18,092 nt of DNA from an uncultured Porphyromonadaceae bacterium (lineage in GTDB: Bacteria; Bacteroidota; Bacteroidia; Bacteroidales; UBA11471): NCBI GenBank assembly GCA_900547555.1, contig URHG01000049.1, positions 1-18,092 on the forward strand. Reading direction: 5' to 3'. Each line of letters begins with the position of its first letter. The first letter of the stretch is position 1. The position numbers and the translations under genes were made by a program. The notes under the pieces are model-generated. The model made no database searches and was not told the origin of the DNA. It was given only the letters and a program-made list of their open reading frames with translations. Below, piece by piece: positions 1-7,847 of this stretch.

Positions 1-79
1 ACAGCAGCGGGACTGTCCGGGATTTTCACCCGATTCCTTTTTAATCTCTGTATCCCGGGAGATACGTCGAACCAATACG
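1..79 (-). promoter_or_regulatory. Cobalamin riboswitch, 5' half, cut by the window edge
   Basis: Read on the minus strand from about 79 down to 1, the RNA matches the 5' half of the complete cobalamin riboswitch at 11168-11342 almost base for base. It contains the conserved core GGGAAtCGGGTGAAAATCCC followed by CAGTCCCGCTGCTGT. A short stem GTATC/GATAC is kept in both copies while its loop differs in sequence and length, which supports an RNA structure. The B12 box and the regulated gene lie left of position 1. The regulated gene is probably another cobamide uptake or B12-dependent gene, but that is inference from the switch alone. Confidence 0.9.
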
Positions 80-83
80 GCTG

Positions 84-91
84 CAAAGATA
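84..91 (-). promoter_or_regulatory. Promoter -7 box for the left-edge riboswitch transcript
   Basis: The minus strand reads TATCTTTG, an exact match to the Bacteroidetes -7 consensus TAnnTTTG. It lies just upstream of the riboswitch 5' end, so the RNA would begin near 76-80. The same box, with the same A/T-rich flank, sits in the same place before the complete riboswitch at 11347-11354. No clear -33 TTTG is present; only a weak GTTT lies near 111-114. Confidence 0.7.
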
Positions 92-164
92 AATATATTT
101 TTTGACTCGGAAACGGTATGTATTATTAGTCCGTTGGGATTGAATAAAAAGCTCTTTTTAAAAA

Positions 165-204
165 GTAAAATGGTCGCTTGTGAATAAACAAGCGACCGTT
201 TTAC
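165..204 (-). terminator. Rho-independent terminator after the 797-residue T9SS protein
   Basis: Positions 165-180 and 189-204 form a 16-bp inverted repeat with one G-U pair and an 8-base loop (core GGTCGCTTG/CAAGCGACC). It begins 14 bases past the stop codon at 219 and is flanked by A/T-rich runs on both sides. It ends the minus-strand operon before the next riboswitch promoter. Confidence 0.85.
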
Positions 205-218
205 CCGATGAAAAAATT

Positions 219-2612
219 TTACTGCTTGATGAGACGACTGCCGTATATACCCGATGATGTCTTTATACGAATAGTATAAATGCCATCGGGAAGCGATTTT
301 ATCGAAACGGGTTCGTTCCCATCGACTGTTTTTGAAAGGATAAGATGACCATTGATATGGAATATTTCGATTTGGAATTTACCTGTTTTTCCGATACGGA
401 TATAGTCGGTAGCCGGATTGGGATAGACCGATAACGGGAATTGGGAAGAATCGGTTATCGTATTTTCGATGTTACCTGATAGTCCGGTTGTCGATACTCG
501 TGTACGTTTATATACCGTTTTACCGTTGGAATTGAAAGCTGTGGTAATGATGGTATTGAAATTCCCGGCATTGGCGGTCAGTTCCACTATAAGAGAATCG
601 TTCTCGACATAGGCATTCATCGGGACGGCATTATCGATCGAAGCAACCGATTTTACGATGGTACAGGAAAAATTATCGGCGTCCGAAACTTTATCGCCTA
701 AATAAGTCGAATACCTCCTTTTACTTCCCGATAATGAAATTTCTTCGGGAAATTTTTCATTGACGACGGGCAGGGCATTGTCGGGAAAGATGACTAAGGC
801 CGGAAACCAATAGTTTCTTTCAAGATCGTATTTTCCGGTTACATGCCATTCGTCATTTGCGTTCTTCGAAATTTTGAGCATTCGGTATTTTTGACTGGTA
901 TTCGACCGGTACACCAAAGCGTAAATATCATTGGTGATGGGGTGAATACGGAATCCCGCGTGGTAGATATACCAGCCACCATCGTCATATTGGCTGAAAT
1001 CATAAGCCATATAACTCGATTCACTATCGGTGTCGAAACAGTAAATGGCGTTTTGATACCAGTCATCGTTAATGGAATATCCCCAATAGATTTTATTTTC
1101 GGTGTAAGAAGCACAAAAAGGGTCGGCCGTCCATGCATACCATGATTCGGGGAGCGGTGTAGAAACTTCGTATTCTGTTGTTTGCAGAGTGTAAGGATTG
1201 AGCCGGATAAGCTTATTATCGGAACCGCTTATCCACAGATTACCGTCTCTTGCCGGTATGATAGAGCCGAATGTTCCTTCGACAATATGACTGATTGTGT
1301 GATTGTCGGTGTCGATTACCAAAATTCCTTTCTTTTGGTGTACGGCAAAAACGTATTTCCCGGCACGGACCATTGAGCCGATTTGATCTTCATAAAGACT
1401 GCCCGATGTGTTGCCGCTTCCTTCGATCTGGATTCCGATCGTCATATTATCGATGTCGAGCAGATAGATTCCGTTGCTGCTTCCTATGTATCCCGTATGG
1501 GAGTCGACTCCGAGAAATGCCCTTCCATCGGCCAGTGAAGATATTTCACCATTCTCTGTCGTGTAGGAGAGATATGGAAATTCTTTTTCTATGTGCATCG
1601 TGCGGGCATCACATACGGCGAGGCGACTGCCCGTAATTGTGGCGCCGGGATCTTTTTCTTGTTTCGACATGATATACATGCGACCTCCGTATATCGTACC
1701 GTATTGACTGGTGCAGCCCAGTTCGTGCCCGGGATTTTCTTGCTGGAAAACACGATATATCCATGTACAAGAATCGGTAAAATAATTGATTGTGCTGTTT
1801 TGATGCCCGTACCAGTCTTCATTCAGTATAAAAAATCCCGAGGTATATCCGGCATCAGGTATGGTTGCCGCCCGATAACTGCTGCTTTCGCCCATGTCGC
1901 AGCTCTTCCCGTTTATATCGTTTGTAAAAGAATATCCGTCCCAAGAACCGTTTTTCAGTGTACGTTGTGAAGCGCCGACCAAACTCGATTGGAAAGCCGA
2001 CGAGGCATCGTCCCGGGTATAATATCCGAAAAATCCGACACCCCAACCTGACCCCCAATGTGCTGCTGCATTGTCGCTCGACCAAGAGTCGAAATCATAA
2101 GAGGGAAGACCGTAGAGAATATCGAACGGGTGTCTTACAATACCTGTGATTTCCGATTCTTCGACAGATCGGTATATATCGCCTTCGCTATCGAAGGGCA
2201 GACAGAGTTGGGCAGTCTCACTCCCGAGTGATTCGAAATCGAATAGATTATGACGGGAAATTTTGTTTTCTTGAGCATCGTCGAGGTCAAATTGCAAGTC
2301 GAGATTTTCATCTTCGGCGTAACCTATTCCTCCGACGATTTTCCCTGAGGCTGTTTTTTGTAAGAGTATTGTTAGGCGGGGATCGGCAGTGGCTATGGCT
2401 TCCAGCATATCGGCTCCTGTTGCATTTCCGTCCCAACGGTAACCCCACACCAGCCCGTCGGGTTTTTTCCCGTCATTCCAACGGATAACGAGTGCCGCCC
2501 GGTTTTCTCCTTCACCTACCCAGAAGTCTATGTCATCGAAGGTATTGATTTGAGCTTCTGTTCCGAGGTAAGAACAGAAAATCAAGCCGCAAGCGAGTAG
2601 AATTTTTTTCAT
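219..2612 (-). CDS. T9SS-secreted protein: unknown N-terminal domain, BtuG-like propeller, PKD-like domain
   Basis: This is a 797-residue secreted protein. I chose ATG 2612 (MKKILLACG...) over an in-frame TTG six bases upstream because it gives a compact signal peptide ending near TEAQ. Residues about 25-229 form an aromatic- and acid-rich domain (FWVGEGEN, WGYRWDG, DDASS, KNGSWDG) shared with the 1304-residue protein at 2710-6624. Residues about 257-608 look like a YncE/DUF5074-type beta-propeller. Its opening GFFILNED...STINYF and its HPITNDIY closely parallel GFYLLNEG...STLDYF and HPITKEIY in btuG at 7848-9005. A PKD/Ig-like segment (about 611-706) precedes a canonical T9SS type A sorting domain (722-797) with YPNP at 730-733. 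The protein is probably surface-anchored. It follows the cobalamin operon but lies behind a hairpin terminator (2647-2690), only 34 bases from that hairpin, with no good promoter between. A role in cobamide capture is inference from the BtuG-like propeller and the locus; the N-terminal domain has no function I can name. Confidence 0.85.
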   Translation of the reverse strand: MKKILLACGLIFCSYLGTEAQINTFDDIDFWVGEGENRAALVIRWNDGKKPDGLVWGYRWDGNATGADMLEAIATADPRLTILLQKTASGKIVGGIGYAEDENLDLQFDLDDAQENKISRHNLFDFESLGSETAQLCLPFDSEGDIYRSVEESEITGIVRHPFDILYGLPSYDFDSWSSDNAAAHWGSGWGVGFFGYYTRDDASSAFQSSLVGASQRTLKNGSWDGYSFTNDINGKSCDMGESSSYRAATIPDAGYTSGFFILNEDWYGHQNSTINYFTDSCTWIYRVFQQENPGHELGCTSQYGTIYGGRMYIMSKQEKDPGATITGSRLAVCDARTMHIEKEFPYLSYTTENGEISSLADGRAFLGVDSHTGYIGSSNGIYLLDIDNMTIGIQIEGSGNTSGSLYEDQIGSMVRAGKYVFAVHQKKGILVIDTDNHTISHIVEGTFGSIIPARDGNLWISGSDNKLIRLNPYTLQTTEYEVSTPLPESWYAWTADPFCASYTENKIYWGYSINDDWYQNAIYCFDTDSESSYMAYDFSQYDDGGWYIYHAGFRIHPITNDIYALVYRSNTSQKYRMLKISKNANDEWHVTGKYDLERNYWFPALVIFPDNALPVVNEKFPEEISLSGSKRRYSTYLGDKVSDADNFSCTIVKSVASIDNAVPMNAYVENDSLIVELTANAGNFNTIITTAFNSNGKTVYKRTRVSTTGLSGNIENTITDSSQFPLSVYPNPATDYIRIGKTGKFQIEIFHINGHLILSKTVDGNEPVSIKSLPDGIYTIRIKTSSGIYGSRLIKQ

Positions 2613-2646
2613 TTTCAAAGTAGTTTTAGTCCGATAAAAAAGGAAT

Positions 2647-2690
2647 AAAGGACGGGATCTTTATGCGAAAACATAAAAAGCCCGTCCTTT
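2647..2690 (-). terminator. Intra-operon terminator or attenuating hairpin
   Basis: AAAGGACGGG (2647-2656) pairs perfectly with CCCGTCCTTT (2681-2690). Inside it a second stem TTTATG/CATAAA encloses a 6-base loop. On the minus strand it is followed by a T-rich run ending in six Ts. It begins about 20 bases after the stop codon at 2710 and leaves only 34 bases before the next ATG at 2612. I find no TAnnTTTG box in that gap, so partial readthrough into the next gene is likely. Confidence 0.8.
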
Positions 2691-2709
2691 GGTGAGGATA
2701 AATTATCTG

Positions 2710-5700
2710 TTATTTAACGGATAATTTATAGACTTTTTCTCCGGCTTTGAGTATGTACAAGCCTTCGGGAAGGTTTGCTTCTATGATTTTGTGTGAAGTC
2801 GGGCAATCGATTGCTTGTATGAGTTGTCCGTAGCTGTTGTAAAGGTATGCGGTTTTTCCGGTAAAACCGATGATATACAGCCGTCCGTCATAGAAATAAG
2901 CTTTTACATTTTCCATATCGATGTCGTGTATAGAACCCGAAGGAGAAACGACGTAGATGGTACAGCTGCTGGTTGCTGCGAGGTTATCGCGGTTTACGGC
3001 TGTAATGACGGTCGCTCCATCGGCAACGGCCTCGACGGTACCGTTGCTGCTTACCGTAGCCACTTCGGGATTGCTGCTACTCCACCATACTCGTTTGTTG
3101 GTTGTATTGGAAGGCAGAGTTTCGGTAGCGATTTCTATCTTTTCACCCGGTTGCAGCGTATCGGTTTCGATCGAAAGGATCAGTTGTTGGGCCGGTTGAT
3201 TTTCTACTGTCAATTCGAGAGAACCTATGATACCGGTATTGTCGGTACTGGTAGCTTTTATGGTTGTCGTACCTGCTTTCAAAGCTGTTACCATTCCGTC
3301 GTCGTCGACAGAGGCGATTGTTTTGTCGCTGCTTGTCCATGTAACGGTAGAAATTGCATTGGCGGGATAGGTCGTGGCTTGCATTTGCAGCGAATCGCCG
3401 ACGATAAGACGGTTTGTGTCGGCCTCTACGATGACGCTGTCGATATTCGGTACGATGTGGAAAAGGCAGGAGTCGGTGAGATTGAGGCTTTCGATATAGA
3501 TATGTACCCACGTATCGCCGATGCTGTCGCCTTTGATGTAGCCTGTGCTGCCGGCCGATGCTACTTTGGGATTATCGGATTTGTAGGTGAAGGTGAATTT
3601 CCTCCAATTTGCATTGCTGGGTTCGAGGTCATAATACATAAATTCCGAACGTCCTACTTTTACGTATGTTTCATGTTTTCGCAGTATGAGGCCCGTGGCG
3701 TAGATGGTATCCACCGCCGAAATCGTGATGCTGTCTTGCAACTCGGGATTTTCTTTCGACGAGGCTTTGATAGTTGCTTTTCCACTTCCTTTTATATTTA
3801 CATACCCAGAAGTACTTACCGTAGCTACTTCTGTATCGGAAGAACTCCATGTCAACTCTGTATTGCTGGCATTTTCGGGGAAGAAAGTTTTGACGACGGA
3901 GAACGAGTTTCCGCTTTCATAAATTTCTGCCTGGTCTTTGATCGAAATAGAGAGACTATCCAAAGGAATGTAGGAAACATTCACGATGCAAGAGTCTGTG
4001 TATTTGCCATCGGTCGAGGTCGCTTTTATTACGGCGGTTCCTGCATTGACAGCCGTTACCGTACAATAGGCCGATTCCGAGGTCGCCGATATTTTGGCGA
4101 CAGAAGCGTCCGAAGTCGTCCATTTGGCTTTATTGTCGGGAGTGTCTTCGGGGGTTACCGAAATCGTAAATCGATGGGTATCGGGTGCGACTAAATCGAT
4201 GGTGTCTTCGTCCAGAGTTATTCCTGTTACGGGGTTTTCCAAAACTTTAATCGGAATAAGCAGTGTGTCTTCAATCGCATTTACGATAACTTGCAGAGTC
4301 GTTTCTCCTGCCGTTTTTCCGGTGATGATTGCCCGGCTGTAATTGTCCCAAGAAGAAAAATTATTGGTCGAAGACGATGCGATTTTAGTGTCGAGAATTT
4401 TGTATGTCGTCGATTTCAACGGTGTATGGGCCGGTGTGTAGTCCAGCATGACGGTATCTTTGGCTCCGGCTCGTATCGTGATGGTATCCCGATCGAAAGT
4501 CGCCGAAAGGAGAGGAACAGTATCGACCGTCAGTATGAGCGTATCTTTCAGGCTACTGTTGGCTGCCGATGTTACGATAATTTTGGTCGTTCCCGGGCGT
4601 TGTCCGATGATGGTATCGTTCGAGATTTTAGCAATGAGAGAGCTGCTCGATCTCAGTGTTATATCTTTTTCAGTGGTATTTTCGGGATAGAAGCGAATAT
4701 CGGCCGCGATGGTATCGCCTGACTCGATGGTCAATGAGTCGGTTACGAATGCTATACTTTCGAGGGAACGTTGTATATCTACTGTAACGACTTTTTCTAC
4801 CGTTCTGCCGTTGGAAATAAGGGTAAGAGTTACGCTACCCGTCCCGGCGGCATCGGCTTTCGGGGTAATAGTGAGGTTACTGTTTTCCAATCGGGCCTGG
4901 AAAGGAGCATCATCGCTAACGGCGATTGTCAAGTCGAAGTTGACGGCGGTATTGTCATTATCGGTAACGGTTACCGGAAATTCTTTGCTCTCGCTATTGA
5001 CTTCGAGAGTGATAGCTCCTTCTACCGATAAACTCGGCGCTATATCTGCGACAAGGCATTGTGCAGCGGCTATGTCGGCATTGTATTCGTTGATGAGGTC
5101 TCCGGTTTCGAGGTCGATGAAGAATAGTTTTCCGCTGTTGTCTGTCGTATCTTCGGCAAAGGCGGCCAATACATTTTCTTTATAATAGATGCAAGCCGTC
5201 GAGAGTATCATGTTTTCTTCTTCGCAGGAGAAGAATGGACGGTCGACCGACAATATGTCGTCGGCGTCGAAACGAATGATATTGTTTTCCGCAATCCAGT
5301 AGAGCCAACCTTTTTGTGCGTGGGCAAGTATGGTTCCCGTTATACGGGACATAAATGACAGTTGTGCCGATACTTCTTTTTTATCGCCGTATAGACATGT
5401 TATGGCCGAATTGTCTGCTCCCCAAATGTTTCCGTTTGCATCTTGTGCCAATGTATGGCTGGTTGCGTCGATTGTCTCGGTAACACGGTCGTTTTCGGTA
5501 TCGATGACCGAAAGTTTTCCATCTTGCAGGGCATACGCCTTATTTTGTGCGACGATCATGTTGGTTACAGCATTTGAGCTGTTCAGAGTCACGGTACCGG
5601 AGATTTTTTTATTTTCGGTATCATAGACGGCAATACCGTTTTTCCCGTAAAGATAGATTTTTGTCGGGTCGATGCCGGCTATATTTTCGTAACCGTTTAC

Positions 5701-6624
5701 TTCTGTTTCATTGGTTTTCTGTAACTCTTTTTCAGTTGTGGCGATAAGTTTTTTATCGGTAAGAATATATGTATATCCTCCGAAATTGCCGATGCATTGA
5801 ATATCGGAGTCGATCGCAGCATTGTTGATGGCGGTATAAACATCGTATTCGAAAATGCCTTTTTTCGTAAGGAAGAAGAGCGTATTGTTTTTTCCCGAGA
5901 AGAGGATACCGCTGTTGTAGCTTGTTCCCGGTTCGGGTGCGGGAGCGAAAGTTTTCCAACCTTGTTGAGACATATTTACATTGAAATTCCAACCGTCCCA
6001 AGAGCCGTTTTTCAATTTCCGGCTGCTGGCGCCGAGACCCGAATAGGAAAAATCCGATGAGGCGTCGTCTTTTACCCAGTATGACCAGTAACCGCTGTAC
6101 CAACCGCTTTGCCACAAATCGTCTTTGTCGCGTGCCGACCAACTGTCGTAGTCGTAATTGGTATTTCCGGTTATATAATGTCCTTCGGGTATGTCGTATT
6201 CTTTGCCGTCGAGCAGCAAGGCGAGGTCTCCGTCGCTGTCGAGGTCATATCCCATTCCGGCAATTGTGTACCCCATGCTGGTGGGGCCACCCAAAAGTGC
6301 GTAAAACCGGGGATCGGCTTCGGCCACGGCTTTTACCAAGTCATCACCGTAAGCATCTCCGTCCCAGCGGTATCCCCATACAAGGGCGGAGGTTTCGCGA
6401 TCGTCATTCCATTGAACGACGAGGGCGGCTTCGTTTTCACCTTCGCCTACCCAGAATTCGATGTCTTTGAATGAAAAATCACTCTCTGCACTCAATGCCG
6501 ATATTTGGGCGGCACGGTTTTTCAGATTCGGATTGTTGTACGGTATCCCTTGTACCGTTGTTTGTGCCGATGCTCCCCACAAAGTGAGTAGGAAAAGCGA
6601 TAGCAGGAAATAGATTTTTTTCAT
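2710..6624 (-). CDS. Giant secreted protein: unknown N-terminal domain, propeller, Ig-like stalk, T9SS-type tail
   Basis: This 1304-residue protein has a clear signal peptide (MKKIYFLLSLFLLTLWGASA, then Q21). Residues about 50-215 are the same domain as in the 797-residue neighbour (FKDIEFWVGEGEN, LVWGYRWDG, AEADPR, KDDASSDF, KNGSWDG). It includes an acidic DLDSDGD stretch (127-133) that resembles a calcium-binding loop. Residues about 235-525 contain blade-like repeats (IAVYDTENKK, LSVIDTENDR, FFIDLETGD) consistent with a YncE-type propeller. A PKD-like domain (about 528-618) matches that of the neighbour. Seven tandem bacterial Ig-like (Big_2 type) domains follow between about 620 and 1226, with WSSSD, VATVS and GxATIKAxS motifs. 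The last ~65 residues (LYNSYGQLI, LPEGLYILKAGEKVYKLSVK) look like a T9SS type A tail but lack YPNP. The gene starts 23 bases after the 398-residue gene and ends at a terminator. It is probably a stalked surface protein of the cobalamin operon; its ligand is unknown. Confidence 0.88.
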   Translation of the reverse strand: MKKIYFLLSLFLLTLWGASAQTTVQGIPYNNPNLKNRAAQISALSAESDFSFKDIEFWVGEGENEAALVVQWNDDRETSALVWGYRWDGDAYGDDLVKAVAEADPRFYALLGGPTSMGYTIAGMGYDLDSDGDLALLLDGKEYDIPEGHYITGNTNYDYDSWSARDKDDLWQSGWYSGYWSYWVKDDASSDFSYSGLGASSRKLKNGSWDGWNFNVNMSQQGWKTFAPAPEPGTSYNSGILFSGKNNTLFFLTKKGIFEYDVYTAINNAAIDSDIQCIGNFGGYTYILTDKKLIATTEKELQKTNETEVNGYENIAGIDPTKIYLYGKNGIAVYDTENKKISGTVTLNSSNAVTNMIVAQNKAYALQDGKLSVIDTENDRVTETIDATSHTLAQDANGNIWGADNSAITCLYGDKKEVSAQLSFMSRITGTILAHAQKGWLYWIAENNIIRFDADDILSVDRPFFSCEEENMILSTACIYYKENVLAAFAEDTTDNSGKLFFIDLETGDLINEYNADIAAAQCLVADIAPSLSVEGAITLEVNSESKEFPVTVTDNDNTAVNFDLTIAVSDDAPFQARLENSNLTITPKADAAGTGSVTLTLISNGRTVEKVVTVDIQRSLESIAFVTDSLTIESGDTIAADIRFYPENTTEKDITLRSSSSLIAKISNDTIIGQRPGTTKIIVTSAANSSLKDTLILTVDTVPLLSATFDRDTITIRAGAKDTVMLDYTPAHTPLKSTTYKILDTKIASSSTNNFSSWDNYSRAIITGKTAGETTLQVIVNAIEDTLLIPIKVLENPVTGITLDEDTIDLVAPDTHRFTISVTPEDTPDNKAKWTTSDASVAKISATSESAYCTVTAVNAGTAVIKATSTDGKYTDSCIVNVSYIPLDSLSISIKDQAEIYESGNSFSVVKTFFPENASNTELTWSSSDTEVATVSTSGYVNIKGSGKATIKASSKENPELQDSITISAVDTIYATGLILRKHETYVKVGRSEFMYYDLEPSNANWRKFTFTYKSDNPKVASAGSTGYIKGDSIGDTWVHIYIESLNLTDSCLFHIVPNIDSVIVEADTNRLIVGDSLQMQATTYPANAISTVTWTSSDKTIASVDDDGMVTALKAGTTTIKATSTDNTGIIGSLELTVENQPAQQLILSIETDTLQPGEKIEIATETLPSNTTNKRVWWSSSNPEVATVSSNGTVEAVADGATVITAVNRDNLAATSSCTIYVVSPSGSIHDIDMENVKAYFYDGRLYIIGFTGKTAYLYNSYGQLIQAIDCPTSHKIIEANLPEGLYILKAGEKVYKLSVK

Positions 6625-6647
6625 AAGGAAAAGTTTTAAAAAAGGTT

Positions 6648-7844
6648 TTATTGGAATGATTTTATGATTTTATGAATTTCGTGTCCTGTTCTCAGCAGAT
6701 AAATTCCGGCCGGATAAGAAGTCATGTCGATATGATTGGTTCCCGGCCGACCATTTTTTCGTAGTATGACATCTCCTTTGGTAGAGATGATTTCGATGCT
6801 TTGTTCACGATTGAGTTCTACTGTCAAGTTGTGTTGTACCGGATTGGGATAAAATGCGCGACAATCGGCTTCAAGTGTTTCGACATGACTCATTTCGGCA
6901 TCGATATGCAGGTCTTCTACTCCCAGAACTTCGGTGGAACATTCGCCCAACCAACCGTTATATTGATTGACACCGGTGTATATCTTTATGAAGTCTACTC
7001 CCGGCAGATATACCGGATTCCCGTTGCGATCGACCGCCCAGTCGATTTTTATGTTCGATAGGGTATCGGTATTCGGGTGGTTGTCGGCATATCCGTATCC
7101 GTAAGCATAAAGTACATAATACGAGCCATTCCCTGATTCATCGATGCCGTTATTGGCCAGTTTGGTTCCCGAAAAAGTGATGGAATCGCTATCGATCCAC
7201 TCGGGAAAATAACTCTGGCGATGAAACGTGTTGCGGGAAATATATCCGTTGTTTCCCCGATTGTCTTGCCAACGTATGTAAGTCGTATCGTTCAAGTATT
7301 TATTGCTTTCCGAAGGGGTAGCCACATGATTGCTGTCGGGACGGTAGTAAGTAATGCTATATTCTTTCAGGGTCTCGTCTTTATGATATTCGCTACCGGC
7401 TATTTCATACCATTCGTCATCATCGGGTTTACCGTTTTTGTTGGCGTCGTAAGCCACCATGATGATACCCGGTTCGCAGCTGCCTCCGAGTGGCGCGTCG
7501 GGACGGGGATTGTCGTTGGCATAAAAAGCATTGCCTAAAACTTTGAAGTCGAATTGTCCCGGAACATTTACTATGGTGTGATCGAAGCCTACAACGATAT
7601 ATCCGCCGTAACCGCCGAGGGAAACCATATTTTTGTTGTTGTCGGCAAGATATTCTTCGGCTTTGGCACGCATGGTTTCTTCGGTATCGCCTTCTTCATA
7701 TTCGGGCAGTTCGTTGGTAAATTGTCCCGGTGCCGGTTTGAATTCGATAACTTTGGTGATATACGGGGTTTGCGATGCGACAGGACGTATAGCCAAACAG
7801 CCGCAAAACAGGAGAAACGGAAGTAGAAATTTTTTCATAAACAT
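6648..7844 (-). CDS. T9SS-secreted protein of unknown function in the cobalamin operon
   Basis: This 398-residue secreted protein starts at ATG 7844, three bases after the btuG stop; a second in-frame ATG at 7838 (MKKFLLPF) is equally plausible. The signal peptide ends near VASQ25. The body (about 28-315) is rich in Gly, Tyr, Trp and Asp. It carries an EF-hand-like loop, D133-N135-N137-G138-D141-E144, with the acidic residue at position 12, inside YDANKNGKPDDDEWYE, so calcium binding is likely. The C-terminus (about 328-398) is a T9SS type A sorting domain with FYPNP at 330-334 and the ending YPAGIYLLRTGHEIHKIIKSFQ. I recall similar 'cell surface' proteins beside BtuB/BtuG in other Bacteroidales but cannot verify this. 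Its position directly after btuG, with no gap, argues for a part in cobamide handling at the cell surface, which is inference. Confidence 0.88.
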   Translation of the reverse strand: MFMKKFLLPFLLFCGCLAIRPVASQTPYITKVIEFKPAPGQFTNELPEYEEGDTEETMRAKAEEYLADNNKNMVSLGGYGGYIVVGFDHTIVNVPGQFDFKVLGNAFYANDNPRPDAPLGGSCEPGIIMVAYDANKNGKPDDDEWYEIAGSEYHKDETLKEYSITYYRPDSNHVATPSESNKYLNDTTYIRWQDNRGNNGYISRNTFHRQSYFPEWIDSDSITFSGTKLANNGIDESGNGSYYVLYAYGYGYADNHPNTDTLSNIKIDWAVDRNGNPVYLPGVDFIKIYTGVNQYNGWLGECSTEVLGVEDLHIDAEMSHVETLEADCRAFYPNPVQHNLTVELNREQSIEIISTKGDVILRKNGRPGTNHIDMTSYPAGIYLLRTGHEIHKIIKSFQ

Positions 7845-7847
7845 TTT

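Noticed and set aside
2613..2618. TTG start two codons upstream for the 797-residue protein
   Set aside because: The ATG at 2612 gives the usual MKK signal-peptide start; the TTG adds nothing.
2815..4194. 459-codon plus-strand open frame
   Set aside because: It is antisense to the Ig-repeat region of the 1304-residue gene, has low-complexity, Cys/Arg/Gly-rich composition and no domain or promoter. It reflects repetitive codon use on the other strand.
4709..5185. 158-codon plus-strand open frame
   Set aside because: It is antisense to the PKD-like and first Ig domains of the 1304-residue protein; no start signal or family resemblance.
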